A stretch of 38,584 nucleotides of DNA from QHXW01 sp035297145 (GTDB lineage Bacteria > Acidobacteriota > Terriglobia > Bryobacterales > Bryobacteraceae), in assembly GCA_035297145.1 (NCBI GenBank), contig DATGZN010000062.1, positions 1 to 38,584 on the forward strand. The letters are read 5' to 3'. Position 1 is the first letter of the stretch; each line of letters begins with the position of its first letter. Positions 7,196-16,101 of the stretch are shown here, piece after piece. A program made the position numbers and the translations under genes. A model generated the notes under the pieces. That model saw only the letters and a list, made by a program, of their open reading frames with translations, was not told the DNA's origin and searched no databases.

Positions 7196-7224
7196 ATATT
7201 ATTCCCAAGCTGAATTGCTGTCAA
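7196..7224 (-). promoter_or_regulatory. Near-consensus sigma-70 promoter
   Basis: Reading the minus strand, TTGACA (7224-7219) is separated by exactly 17 nt from TAATAT (7201-7196). This is the clearest housekeeping promoter in the window and fires towards the small transcription unit at 6952-7190. Confidence 0.8.
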
Positions 7225-7536
7225 GAAAAAGCGCGGACAGATTTTCAACTGCATTACTACATTTAGCGCTCGGAGTTACGGGAGATACCGCAGGTAGCGT
7301 GAAGAAACTGGGACGCAGGCTCCTCACCCCTTTGGAGCCCGGTTCCACCAGATTTTGGGAGGCAGCACCCACCAAGGCACTCCCAACCCCTAATAACGAC
7401 CCTTTGAACTCAGTAGTGCAAGACGTGTGCCATATCTAACTACTAGCAAACGCTATCGTTTTCATATCTTACATCCCGATTCGCGTAGCTTCAGGTGCTT
7501 CGGTGTTCCCGAATTCAGAAGCGGTACAATCTCCTG
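7225..7536. other. Intergenic region, no convincing gene
   Basis: This stretch separates the small RNA promoter from the MFS transporter. An open + frame of 84 codons (7185-7439) has no recognisable protein pattern, overlaps the minus-strand promoter and lacks a good ribosome binding site, so I do not call it. TACAAT at about 7528-7533 lies just before the chosen GTG start of the transporter and could be a -10 box for a leaderless or nearly leaderless transcript. Confidence 0.4.
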
Positions 7537-8727
7537 GTGACTCCGACGGCTGCGGGTGGGCAAAAAGTTTGGCGCGATGCCTCGGCGCTCAAAGCACTGA
7601 GCGGCCTGCTCATCTCAGGATTGCTGTTCGGATTTCTGGGAGCCATCCTACCGGCGTGGGGGTATCATCTCACCTCCGAGTTCTCGACGGTCGGCAACTA
7701 CTTCCTGAGCATGAGCGCAGGTATGGTGGTCTCGACGGAAGCGGCCGGCAGCCTGTTGCTGAAGCGCGGGATTGGATTCCTGCTGATCGCGGCCTGCGCG
7801 CTCGCCTGCGCGGCGCTGGTGTGTCTGGCGCTGGTGCCGCCGACGGCGCCGGCTTGGTGGCGCATGGCCGGCCTTTTCTCCATCGGATTCGCCACCGGCC
7901 TTCTGAACACAGCGGTGTTTCATGCCATATCGCCGGTCTACGATCGCGACCCAGCAGCGACCGTCAACGTCGGCGGTATCCTGTTCGGCCTGGGGTGCCT
8001 GCTGGTTACGGTTCTGGTAGCGGGAACGTTTTACGCGTACACGGTGACCAGCATTCTGGTTTTGATAGCGCTTTTCCCTGGCTTTTTCGCCGTCTGGTAC
8101 GCGCGAAGCTCGTTCGCCGCGGTGATCTCACGTAAACCCACGCTCGCACAGCTATTCCACGATTTGCGCAGCCCCGGCGCGATTTTGCTCGCAGCGCTGC
8201 TGTTCTTTCAGTTCGGCAACGAATGGTCGATCGCAGGTTGGCTGCCGATCTTTCTGATTCGCCGCCTGGGGGCCAGTCCGAAGGCGGCGCTTACCATACT
8301 GGCAATCTTCTGGCTGGCGCTGATCGTGGGGCGGCTGGCCGCGGTGGCCTTGCTCCCGCGAGTTCGGCACGGGAGATTTCTGTTGCTGAGCGCGGGCGAG
8401 GCGGTGTTCGGCTGCCTGCTGCTGCTCGCCACCAACAACGAATTCGGGGCATTGATTGGGACGCTCCTGGTGGGTTGCGGCTTCGCAGCGATTTATCCGC
8501 TGATCGCGGAGCGCATCGGCCGGGAGTTTCCCGATTTCCAGCCGGGATTTTTCAACGGCATTTTCTCGATCGCTCTCACCGGAGCGATGCTGGCCCCGTG
8601 GACCCTGGGACACCTGGCGGATGTCTGGGGCGTAGGCGTCGTAATGGCGATTCCGCTGGTGGGCACATGCATGGTCCTGGTGCTGGTGCTACTGATCTGG
8701 CTCGAAGCGAAGATCCGGCTGGGCTGA
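7537..8727 (+). CDS. Major facilitator superfamily transporter
   Basis: A 396-residue inner-membrane protein with about 12 hydrophobic helices in two halves of six, joined by a basic loop (ARSSFAAVISRKPTLAQLFHDLRSP) near the middle. The second half contains FFQFGNEWSIAGWLPIFLIRRLG and a late YPLIAERIGREFP, both MFS-like (the FucP/sugar-transporter or drug-efflux branches are possible). The substrate cannot be read. The frame is open to a GTG at 7495, but GTG 7537 (VTPTAAGGQKVWRD) starts right after a TACAAT box and just before the first helix region, so I prefer it. A heptamer tandem repeat follows the stop, and the next gene is convergent. Confidence 0.83.
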   Translation: MTPTAAGGQKVWRDASALKALSGLLISGLLFGFLGAILPAWGYHLTSEFSTVGNYFLSMSAGMVVSTEAAGSLLLKRGIGFLLIAACALACAALVCLALVPPTAPAWWRMAGLFSIGFATGLLNTAVFHAISPVYDRDPAATVNVGGILFGLGCLLVTVLVAGTFYAYTVTSILVLIALFPGFFAVWYARSSFAAVISRKPTLAQLFHDLRSPGAILLAALLFFQFGNEWSIAGWLPIFLIRRLGASPKAALTILAIFWLALIVGRLAAVALLPRVRHGRFLLLSAGEAVFGCLLLLATNNEFGALIGTLLVGCGFAAIYPLIAERIGREFPDFQPGFFNGIFSIALTGAMLAPWTLGHLADVWGVGVVMAIPLVGTCMVLVLVLLIWLEAKIRLG

Positions 8728-8734
8728 AGTTGAA

Positions 8735-8775
8735 GGCAAAAGGCAAAGGGCAAAGGGCAAACGTCAAAAGGCAAG
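8735..8775. repeat. Heptamer tandem repeat GGCAAAR
   Basis: Six consecutive units of a 7-base repeat, (GGCAAAA, GGCAAAG, GGCAAAG, GGCAAAC, GTCAAAA, then a partial GGCAAG), lie between the 3' ends of the MFS transporter and the convergent ADOP permease. Such short intergenic arrays arise by slippage or are dispersed repeats; no function is evident. Confidence 0.85.
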
Positions 8776-8790
8776 TCCTGCCAAATGGAA

Positions 8791-11280
8791 TCATTCATGG
8801 CGCAGCGCCACCATTGCATCCACTTTTGCCGCGCGACGGGCAGGCATATAGCACGCCAGAATTGCCATGGTGGTCAAGAGCACAGATAGCCCGAGGAAGG
8901 TGACCGGATCGCTCGCACTGACTCCGTAGAGCAGGTGCGAGAAGGTGGAAAGGACTCGGGCCAGAATCAATGCAGCAAATACGCCGGTCGCGAGGCCGGC
9001 TAGAGTCAGCCGAAGACCGTGGCCAATGACCATCCGGAATATATCTCGTTTCTCAGCACCGAGCGCCATGCGGATGCCAAGCTCTGGCACGCGCTGGGCC
9101 ACCGAGTAGGAGATGACACCGTAGATTCCGATCGACGCAAGCAGCAGCGCCAGAGCGGCAAAGGCGCCGAGCAGGATCATGGGAAAGCGTTGGGATGCCA
9201 TTGACCCCGAGGCGATCTGGCGCATCGTTTGGACTTGATAAATCGGCTGGTTGCCCGCCGATCCATAAACCACCGATTTAATCTCGGGCAAAACCGTCGC
9301 GACGTCGAGCGGCGTATGAACAGCCATGGTTACGCCCGAGTAGAATATCGGCACCCACTCGTCGCGCAATTGATTCAAGGAGGCGTAGATCTGATTTTGT
9401 GTGTATAGGTCGACGTCACCCAAGCCCCAATGCCGGACGTGTTCGACCACCCCGACAATGCGAGTCAAGCCCCAATGTGGAATCGTCATCAACTGGCCCA
9501 CCGGGTCCTTGTCTCGAAAATAGGTGCGCGCCAGGACGCTGTCGATCACGATCACCGGCTCAGACCTGGTGGTGTCCTCCGGCGTGAGATAGCGGCCTCG
9601 CAACAAAGGTATCTGCATTATCCGGCGATAATCCGGACCCGTCCAATAAAATTCCGCGCGGGGCGCTTCCGAGATGTACGTGGGCGATTGCGAGCCTACC
9701 AGGAACGGCCCGGCATTACCTGTGGGACTCAATGGGACCATTGCGGTGAGGTCCGCTGACTCAATATTGGGAAGATGCCGAATGCGCTCGATCAATTGCT
9801 GATAGGCAAAGCGTGTCGCTGACGCCGTCTTTGTCACAGAGGGTGAAAGTCCTACTTTGAAGGTAATGATGTGCTGGATATCGAAACCGGGATTCACTTG
9901 CCATAAGTTGTGGATCGTGCGCAGGAGCAGGCTCGCGCCTGTTAATAAGACTAGGGTCAGCGCCATTTGAAGAACCACGAGAACCCCTTGAGTGCGATGA
10001 TGGCCACTCACGAAACCGCGCCCACCTTCTTTCAGCGCAGTTTGCAGATCGTGATTCGAGCGCTTTAGCGCCGGCGCGAGACCAAACAGAATTCCGACGG
10101 CAATCGAAATCCCAAAGGTGAACAGGAGGACCGGCACGTTTACGGCGATGTTCTCGCTGCGGGGTAAATTCCCTCCTAGCAACGCGAGCGCTGGACCCAC
10201 TGCCCAATTCGCGGCGACAAGTCCGAGGCCTCCGCCGGCGAGGGAAAGCAATGCGCCTTCCACTACCAACTGGCCGGCAATGCGCGCACGGCTTGCTCCC
10301 AAAGCGAGACGGATCGCGAATTCCCGCGCCCGGGCCACAGAGCGAGCCAACAGAAGATTCGCGACATTCGCACATGCAATCAGCAGAACCAGGTCCACTG
10401 CGCCCAAGAGCAGCAGGAGTGTTCCACCGACATCGCCGACAATTTCCTGCTTGATCGGGATGACATCTGTTACCACGCCGCGATCGGCAGCTGGATAAAG
10501 CTGAGTCAGACGATTCTGCACCACGTTCATATCGGCGCGCGCTTGACTCATGGTCGCGTCCGGTTTCAGACGCGCGATACAGATGATACCAGCATGAACC
10601 GTGCGATCGTTGACAATCAGCGGATTGCCTTGTCCAAGTGGCGTATAGACATCCGCATCCGGTTCATCCAGATGAAACCCGGCGGGGGCAACTCCAACGA
10701 CCGTGTAACTGGATCCATCGAGAGTAACGGACTTACCGAGGACGTCAGTGGTGCCGCCAAACCGATCCTTCCATAAACGATGGCTAACGATGACGGAGGG
10801 AGATCCGTTGTGCTCGTCTTCCACTGGCGAGAAATCACGGCCGAGCGTTAAATGTACGCCCAGAGTGCTGAAGAAGCCTGCGGAAATTTGCCTGGCGGTG
10901 ACGTGCTCGGGCGTCCCGGGGCTGGTCAGGTTGAACTCGTACCACCGGACGGCGGCCATTTGCTGAAATGCGATAGCGTTGCGCTGCCAGTCCTGCCAGT
11001 CGGGATATGAGACAGACATTTCCCGATGCAAAGTCAGACTGTTCTCATGCACCACGACGAGGCGATCCGGTTCACTGAAGGGCAGCGGCGCCAAGACGAC
11101 GCCTTCAACCACGCTGAAGATAGCGGTGTTGGCTCCGATGCCGAGGGCGAGCGTGCCGACGGCCGCGATCGCAAACGCAGGGTTCTTGCGGAGGATGCGA
11201 AGGGAGAGGCGGATGTCCTGCCAGATGGAATCGAGGGTGTTCACGGCGATCAGGTTCCACGATACCGCGAAAAATCTCAT
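8791..11280 (-). CDS. ADOP-type duplicated MacB/FtsX permease
   Basis: An 829-residue inner-membrane protein of the acidobacterial duplicated orphan permease type. It starts with QDIRLSLRILRKNPAF and the signature LALGIGANTAIFSVVEGV. A MacB-like periplasmic domain follows (about 65-275), then a FtsX permease block with three helices (about 285-400). The same layout repeats: a second periplasmic domain (about 440-680) and a final FtsX block (about 700-815) containing GIYGVISYSVAQRVPELGIRMALGA. Such permeases resemble the MacB type VII ABC mechanotransmission systems but occur without an adjacent ATPase, as here. The substrate is unknown. GTG 11244 is an alternative start close to the family's usual N-terminus. 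The PadR-type regulator often found beside these genes is absent. Confidence 0.9.
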   Translation of the reverse strand: MRFFAVSWNLIAVNTLDSIWQDIRLSLRILRKNPAFAIAAVGTLALGIGANTAIFSVVEGVVLAPLPFSEPDRLVVVHENSLTLHREMSVSYPDWQDWQRNAIAFQQMAAVRWYEFNLTSPGTPEHVTARQISAGFFSTLGVHLTLGRDFSPVEDEHNGSPSVIVSHRLWKDRFGGTTDVLGKSVTLDGSSYTVVGVAPAGFHLDEPDADVYTPLGQGNPLIVNDRTVHAGIICIARLKPDATMSQARADMNVVQNRLTQLYPAADRGVVTDVIPIKQEIVGDVGGTLLLLLGAVDLVLLIACANVANLLLARSVARAREFAIRLALGASRARIAGQLVVEGALLSLAGGGLGLVAANWAVGPALALLGGNLPRSENIAVNVPVLLFTFGISIAVGILFGLAPALKRSNHDLQTALKEGGRGFVSGHHRTQGVLVVLQMALTLVLLTGASLLLRTIHNLWQVNPGFDIQHIITFKVGLSPSVTKTASATRFAYQQLIERIRHLPNIESADLTAMVPLSPTGNAGPFLVGSQSPTYISEAPRAEFYWTGPDYRRIMQIPLLRGRYLTPEDTTRSEPVIVIDSVLARTYFRDKDPVGQLMTIPHWGLTRIVGVVEHVRHWGLGDVDLYTQNQIYASLNQLRDEWVPIFYSGVTMAVHTPLDVATVLPEIKSVVYGSAGNQPIYQVQTMRQIASGSMASQRFPMILLGAFAALALLLASIGIYGVISYSVAQRVPELGIRMALGAEKRDIFRMVIGHGLRLTLAGLATGVFAALILARVLSTFSHLLYGVSASDPVTFLGLSVLLTTMAILACYMPARRAAKVDAMVALRHE

Positions 11281-11359
11281 TCGGCCGCTGGGCTGGCGGG
11301 AGAACGGCCGCAGGTACCCGCATACAGCGCGTGTCCCTGCGCTACATTTTGGTCCCGGA

Positions 11360-12829
11360 TTAGTGAGCTTTCTTCAAGGTTACCCAATAGGGTAGGGCTG
11401 GGCCATTGCCGCGTGTGGTGGCTGCGCCGGCGAGTGTATCGCCTCTGAGATAGAGTTCGATCTCGAGGTTGTACGGGGGCCGAGGAGCATCCGGGGTTCT
11501 CACATCGCCTTCAAAAACGCCATAGGCCTCGTTGTCCTCTACACTGGCATTCTGGAGCACGCGATCCTGTGAGTTGATGGTGGCGTGAATGTCGCGCGTG
11601 GGCGATATCGACAGAGTCAGAGGAACCACACCTCGCCAGGTCTGAATCTCGCCGGTCCATTTGCCGGCCAACTTCGGCGCGGGCTGAGTCGTGTTGGGAC
11701 TGGCTTCCGGCAGTTTGACTGACTGCGCCGACTTATCCCGCTGATCTCGGAATTTCGGCAGCAGCCCCGACACCGCTTGTTGGAACACCTTGTCGGCCAA
11801 TGACGTCCCCGTGTTGGCCAACACGGCCACTACGATACCCTCCGAGGGAACCATGTAGAGAGCGGCGGCGGAATCAAAAGTTCCTCCAGAGCCGAAGACA
11901 ACCCGGTAGCCGTTCAGATCCGGATTCACCCACCAGCCCATTCCGTAGCGCTCTCCGTGGCCGGCGTCCACGGTCAAATTCAACATGGCATCGCGCGATT
12001 GCTCCGACAGGATCGCCTTCTGGCCAGGAACGCGCGCATTGATCATGAACATGCCGAACAGGGCCAGATCGTGAACACTGCAATGAACCGCGGACGCACC
12101 GGGATGATCTGAACTGCGCAGCGGACTCCGTGCGTGCGATGTCTGGTCGTATTGTGCGGCCGCACTCTTGCGCAGCGCCGGATTCATATCGAGCGCACAG
12201 TCAGACATGCCGAGGGGTTGGAAGATCTCGTCGTGAAGGAAATCGCCATAACTCTTGCCCGAGGTATGGGCCACTACCTCGCCGAGGATTCCATAGCCCA
12301 GGTTCGAGTAGTCGAAGTGATCGCCGGGCGGCCAGAATAGAAGGCCGTAACGCTCGATAGCGGTACTGGTGGAAGTGTGGCAATCGGGAGCGTTGACTGC
12401 ACAGTCTCGCGCATAGGTTGTAAGGCCAGCGGTATGCGTTGCCACACGGCGAACAGTGGCCTGGGACGCGTCCCACATGGGACTGTGAACCTTGGACGCG
12501 CCGAGATAGTCATTAACTGGATGATCGAGATCCAAACTGTGACGTTCCTGCAACAACATCAGCGCTGCGCTGGTGAGCGACTTTGTGACCGAGGCGAGGT
12601 AGTAAGGGGTGTGCGCCGTGGCCTTGATATGATTCTCACGGTCGGCCCAACCGAAGCCTTCCTCCCAGACGATTTTTCCGTCGCGGGCCACGGCAATCGA
12701 CAGTGCCGGAATGGACTCGGCGGCCATCTGGTCCTGAATGTACTTTTGGACGCTGGCGAAGGCAGGTTTGGTCTGCTCGGTCTGCGCGATTACCGAAAAG
12801 AGGAGGCAAGCCAGCAAGACACGTGTCAT
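11360..12829 (-). CDS. Secreted serine hydrolase, class C beta-lactamase fold
   Basis: A 489-residue protein with a signal peptide (MTRVLLACLLFSVIAQT). The beta-lactamase/DD-peptidase domain shows S80-V-T-K83 as the nucleophile and general-base motif, and Y174-S-N176 as the second motif. A glycine-rich third motif in VVFGSGGTFDSAA replaces the KTG box. The C-terminal part from about residue 375 is a beta-rich extension (KLAGKWTGEIQTW...), common in acidobacterial members. Likely reactions are ester, amide or D-amino-acid peptide hydrolysis in the envelope; a real beta-lactamase role is not implied. The frame is open 342 bases further upstream, but codon use and the signal peptide place the start at ATG 12829. 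Confidence 0.88.
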   Translation of the reverse strand: MTRVLLACLLFSVIAQTEQTKPAFASVQKYIQDQMAAESIPALSIAVARDGKIVWEEGFGWADRENHIKATAHTPYYLASVTKSLTSAALMLLQERHSLDLDHPVNDYLGASKVHSPMWDASQATVRRVATHTAGLTTYARDCAVNAPDCHTSTSTAIERYGLLFWPPGDHFDYSNLGYGILGEVVAHTSGKSYGDFLHDEIFQPLGMSDCALDMNPALRKSAAAQYDQTSHARSPLRSSDHPGASAVHCSVHDLALFGMFMINARVPGQKAILSEQSRDAMLNLTVDAGHGERYGMGWWVNPDLNGYRVVFGSGGTFDSAAALYMVPSEGIVVAVLANTGTSLADKVFQQAVSGLLPKFRDQRDKSAQSVKLPEASPNTTQPAPKLAGKWTGEIQTWRGVVPLTLSISPTRDIHATINSQDRVLQNASVEDNEAYGVFEGDVRTPDAPRPPYNLEIELYLRGDTLAGAATTRGNGPALPYWVTLKKAH

Positions 12830-12873
12830 GATACAGATACTCCGAACGCGCGAGAAGGTTACCGCGCGTGCGT

Positions 12874-13617
12874 TTACGATGCCTTGCGGGCGACTGCGAC
12901 CAGGCGGAGAGCATCCCGGCCATAGGGCGAGCCTTGAAGGTCTCCGAACAGTTGCACATCGGAAAAGCCAGAGGCGAGCAGCCGGTCTTTGAGTTCGCGA
13001 CCGGAATAAACGGCGTGTTCGAAACGAAAAGTATGCGCATGGCCTTCGCGCAGCACGATCCACTCGTTTTGGATGCGGCACCAGTCGTTCACAACTTTGG
13101 GCCGCTGGATCAACAGCGCGCCGTCGGGGTGCTCGGTACACTGCACATCCTTCCAGACGCGGGCCAGCCACTCTTTGCCCATCATCTCCAGAACGAACAC
13201 GCCGGAATCATTGAGGCTGGCGTGAACGTTGCGCAAGACCTGAAGATCGTCGGCTTCGTTTTCGAAATAGCCAAAAGAGGTGAAGAGGCTGCACGCGAGA
13301 TCGAAGGCCGCGGGACGAAGGAAGCGCCGCATGTCCTCCTGCACCCATTCGACGGAGACGCCAGCTTCGGCGGCACGCTGACGCGCATGGTTGAGCAGGA
13401 AGGTTGAGCGATCGACGCCGGTGACAGTGAAACCGCGCTGGGCGAGCGCGACAGAGTGGCGGCCAGGGCCACAGCAGAGGTCGAGCACAGCGCCACTGCC
13501 GCACTTCGTCAAAGCCAGAAGCTGGCTGGTCTGTTCGCCGGCGGCGGCAAAGCGCTCCGGCGGAAACATGTAGGGATACAACTCGCTCCAGAAGGTCTCG
13601 TCTTCGAACCACTCCAT
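12874..13617 (-). CDS. Class I SAM-dependent methyltransferase
   Basis: A 247-residue cytoplasmic enzyme with the Rossmann motif I VLDLCCGPGRHSVALA (residues about 44-59), acidic motif II TGVDRS and the post-motif region WVQEDMRRF. The central FDLACSLFTSFGYFENEADD is typical of the Methyltransf_25/11 group. Substrate and product are not deducible. It lies 44 bp upstream of the serine hydrolase on the same strand and could share its transcript. The ATG at 13617 opens MEWFEDETFWSELYPYMFP, a start seen in small-molecule methyltransferases of this group. Confidence 0.87.
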   Translation of the reverse strand: MEWFEDETFWSELYPYMFPPERFAAAGEQTSQLLALTKCGSGAVLDLCCGPGRHSVALAQRGFTVTGVDRSTFLLNHARQRAAEAGVSVEWVQEDMRRFLRPAAFDLACSLFTSFGYFENEADDLQVLRNVHASLNDSGVFVLEMMGKEWLARVWKDVQCTEHPDGALLIQRPKVVNDWCRIQNEWIVLREGHAHTFRFEHAVYSGRELKDRLLASGFSDVQLFGDLQGSPYGRDALRLVAVARKAS

Positions 13618-13683
13618 GAGATTGAAGATAGCAAGACGGGTGGGTGGGGCCGATTGACCGGCGCGTTATAGAATAACCGGTTC

Positions 13684-15024
13684 ATGCCTGCTGCCGGTCC
13701 CGTCTTGCTGGTCCTCACAATAGCGGCGATCGCGCTATTGCTGTTTCTGATCCTGGTGGTGAAGCTGCACGCGTTTCTGGCGATGCTGATAGCGAGCATG
13801 GCGCTGGGCCTCGGGGCGGGAATGGCGCCGGCGGCGGTTTTGAAGTCGATCCAATCGGGCTTCGGCGACGCCCTGGGATTCATCGCCGTCGTAGTCGGAC
13901 TGGGCGCCATGATCGGGCGTTACATCGAGGACTCGGGCGGCGGGCGATCGCTCGCGGAGTGGCTGCTGCAGAAGTTCGGGCGCGATCGCGCCACGCTGGC
14001 TCTGTTTGTAGCGGCATATCTGGTGGGGCTGCCGCTGTTCTTCGAGGTGGGCTTCATCATTCTGGCGCCGCTGGTCTGGAGCCTGACGAAAGAATCGAAG
14101 CGCTCGCTGCTGGTGTACGGGATGCCGATGACAGCCGCGCTCAGCGCCACGCACTCGCTGGTTCCGCCGCATCCGGCGCCCGCAGCCGCGGCACAACTGC
14201 TAGGCGCGGACCTGGGCCGGGTCATTCTCTATGGCATTGCGGTATCGATTCCTATGGCTGTGGCGGGCGGCGTGTTCTACGGACGTTGGATCGCGGAGCG
14301 CGTGTTCGTTCCTCCGCCTCCGATGGCGGATCGCGGAGAGCCGGAGGGCCGGACACAGGCTGCACCTCCGCACGCGGCACTGGTGGCACTGATCCTGATC
14401 TTCCCCGTGCTGCTGATTTTTGGCGCGTCACTTGCCGGCACAGCCAATCTTCCGGGAAAAGTGTGGGCGGGCTTCTTCGGGCACCCATTCACGGCACTGC
14501 TGATTGCGACGCTGGCGGCGATGATCGTGTTCGGGGCGCGGCGCGGGCTCGATCGTAATCAGATTGCGCGCCTGGCGGTGGATTCCTGCGCGCCTATCGG
14601 GACACTGCTGCTGATGATGGGCGGAGGCGGCGCGTTCAAGCAGGTGATAGTGGATTCGGGCGCGGGTATGTACGCGGGCAAGCTGCTGGCGTCGTCGAAC
14701 ATTTCGCCGCTGGTGGTGGCGTTCCTGGTGGCAACCGTGCTGCGCGCGGCGCAAGGCTCGGCGACCGTGGCTATCATTACCGCGGCGGGAATCATGGCGC
14801 CGCTGGTCAAACACGTGACGGGTTACCGTCCGGAAATGATCGTGCTCGCGGTTTGCTGCGGCGGCTCGATGATTTCCCACGTGAACGACGCCGGATTCTG
14901 GATCGTGAACGAATACTTCGGCATGGCCGTTCCGCAAACGCTCAAGAGCTGGACCGTAATGAAACTCGTCTGCTCGCTGGTTGGGTTCGCGCTAGTGCTG
15001 GCGGCGCAGGCCGTGTGGGGATGA
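13684..15024 (+). CDS. GntP-family gluconate/proton symporter
   Basis: A 446-residue inner-membrane permease with 12-14 hydrophobic segments. GntP-family hallmarks include GFGDALGFIAVVVGLGAMIGRYIEDSGG (in two parts: GFGDALGFI and LGAMIGRYIEDSGG), the loop HSLVPPHPAPAAAA and the late segment RAAQGSATVAIITAAGI, followed by CCGGSMISHVNDAGFW. The family imports gluconate, related aldonates or D-glycerate with protons. No gluconate kinase or dehydratase is adjacent, so the substrate is uncertain. It is divergent from the methyltransferase gene, with a 66-bp shared promoter region. Confidence 0.92.
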   Translation: MPAAGPVLLVLTIAAIALLLFLILVVKLHAFLAMLIASMALGLGAGMAPAAVLKSIQSGFGDALGFIAVVVGLGAMIGRYIEDSGGGRSLAEWLLQKFGRDRATLALFVAAYLVGLPLFFEVGFIILAPLVWSLTKESKRSLLVYGMPMTAALSATHSLVPPHPAPAAAAQLLGADLGRVILYGIAVSIPMAVAGGVFYGRWIAERVFVPPPPMADRGEPEGRTQAAPPHAALVALILIFPVLLIFGASLAGTANLPGKVWAGFFGHPFTALLIATLAAMIVFGARRGLDRNQIARLAVDSCAPIGTLLLMMGGGGAFKQVIVDSGAGMYAGKLLASSNISPLVVAFLVATVLRAAQGSATVAIITAAGIMAPLVKHVTGYRPEMIVLAVCCGGSMISHVNDAGFWIVNEYFGMAVPQTLKSWTVMKLVCSLVGFALVLAAQAVWG

Positions 15025-15053
15025 GGATTCACTGTGCTGTGGGCTAATGAGCG

Positions 15054-16037
15054 CTAAACCGGGTGGCACTCGATAAGCGAGGACCCCTCCATTGGGATGA
15101 TGCGGTTAATGGCGAAACCGGTGGAGGCAAGGAGCGAGTGGAAATCGGCCTCGGTGCGTTCGCGACCTCCAACCACGAGCATCAGCAGTTCCATGACACC
15201 AACCGGGCGTGTGGTCACATCGACGACGCCTTCGATGAGAAGCAGGGTTCCACCCGGACGAATCGCACGGCGCGTATTTCGCAGGATTCTGGCGGCGTCC
15301 TCGTCCGGCCAATCGTGGATGACGCCTTTCAGGATGTAGGCGTCTCCGCCTTCAGGCACGGAGTGGAAGAAGTCGCCACCCACGATTTGACAGCGTTCGC
15401 CGATCTCGCCGTTCAGAACCTTACTCGCGCCGGAGACAACTTGAGGCAGATCGAACAGGACACCGCGCGGCCCTTGCGTAGCCGAAAGAATGTCGCACAG
15501 CAGCGCGCCCTGGCCACCTCCTACGTCCACGAGCCGGTCGAAGCGCGAGAAGTCATAGGCAGCGAGAAGCATAGGACTGGTCCAGGCGACGCCCTGAGTC
15601 ATGACGGCGTTGAAGACCGCAGCCTCATCCGAATTGGTGGCGAGGTAGTCGAAGAAGCGTTGCCCGAAGATTCGCTCAAATGCAGGTTCCCCGGTGCGAA
15701 CCGACTCATAAAGCTCTCCCAGCGGGCGCCAAAGAAAAGCGGCGGGCAGAAACAGGGCAGCATCGCGTTGCGATTGAGGATGATCCGTGCGGAGCACGTC
15801 GGTAAGGGGCGTGTTGCTGAAGCGGCCGTCGGGGGCGCGCGCAAACATGTCGAGAGTACTGAGCGCTCGCAACAGGCGCTCCAGCGCCGCCGGCTGTGCG
15901 CCGGAATCCGAGGCGAGTTCGGCGACGTTCTTGGGGCCGGAAGCCAGCAGGTCAGGGATACGCAGCTTCGCGGCAGCGTAGATGGCCTGCGCGGCGATGA
16001 TGCCGGGCCAGATGTACTCCATCGGTTGGGTCGACAT
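15054..16037 (-). CDS. O-methyltransferase, hydroxyneurosporene/ASMT-like
   Basis: A 327-residue SAM-dependent small-molecule O-methyltransferase. It has an N-terminal winged-helix dimerisation domain (about 10-95, with AAKLRIPDLLASGPKNVAEL) and a catalytic Rossmann domain. The SAM motif is LVDVGGGQGALLCDIL, followed by GGDFFHSVPEGGDAYILKGV and IHDWPDEDAARIL, whose His acts as general base in this family. Likely substrates are phenolic or polyketide hydroxyls. ATG 16037 gives the usual start (MSTQPMEYIWPGI). A TTG at 16073 behind AAAGGAG is an alternative, but that site is folded into a 9-bp hairpin. It is the last gene of the sigma/anti-sigma/rsmA/dinB operon. Confidence 0.88.
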   Translation of the reverse strand: MSTQPMEYIWPGIIAAQAIYAAAKLRIPDLLASGPKNVAELASDSGAQPAALERLLRALSTLDMFARAPDGRFSNTPLTDVLRTDHPQSQRDAALFLPAAFLWRPLGELYESVRTGEPAFERIFGQRFFDYLATNSDEAAVFNAVMTQGVAWTSPMLLAAYDFSRFDRLVDVGGGQGALLCDILSATQGPRGVLFDLPQVVSGASKVLNGEIGERCQIVGGDFFHSVPEGGDAYILKGVIHDWPDEDAARILRNTRRAIRPGGTLLLIEGVVDVTTRPVGVMELLMLVVGGRERTEADFHSLLASTGFAINRIIPMEGSSLIECHPV

Positions 16038-16061
16038 CGTGGTGTCCCGCGTCAGAAGTTC

Positions 16062-16085
16062 GGAGCGGACCAAGGCGTCCGCTCC
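16062..16085 (-). promoter_or_regulatory. Perfect 9-bp hairpin over a Shine-Dalgarno
   Basis: GGAGCGGAC and GTCCGCTCC flank a 6-nt loop in the dinB-methyltransferase gap. In the minus-strand RNA the 5' arm overlaps AAAGGAG, and the loop carries a possible TTG start (16073). The hairpin could mask that ribosome binding site, or act as a processing or stability element before ATG 16037. Confidence 0.55.
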
Positions 16086-16101
16086 TTTGAATTGTTGACA
16101 A

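Noticed and set aside
7185..7439. 84-codon plus-strand ORF upstream of the MFS gene
   Set aside because: No recognisable domain, no ribosome binding site, and it overlaps the strong minus-strand promoter.
8791..11280. MacB with its own ATPase domain
   Set aside because: No Walker A or B motif; the protein is two permease halves, i.e. the ADOP type.
12830..13171. N-terminal extension of the serine hydrolase frame
   Set aside because: Arg/Pro-rich shadow sequence antisense-like in composition, overlapping the methyltransferase gene; a signal peptide begins at ATG 12829.
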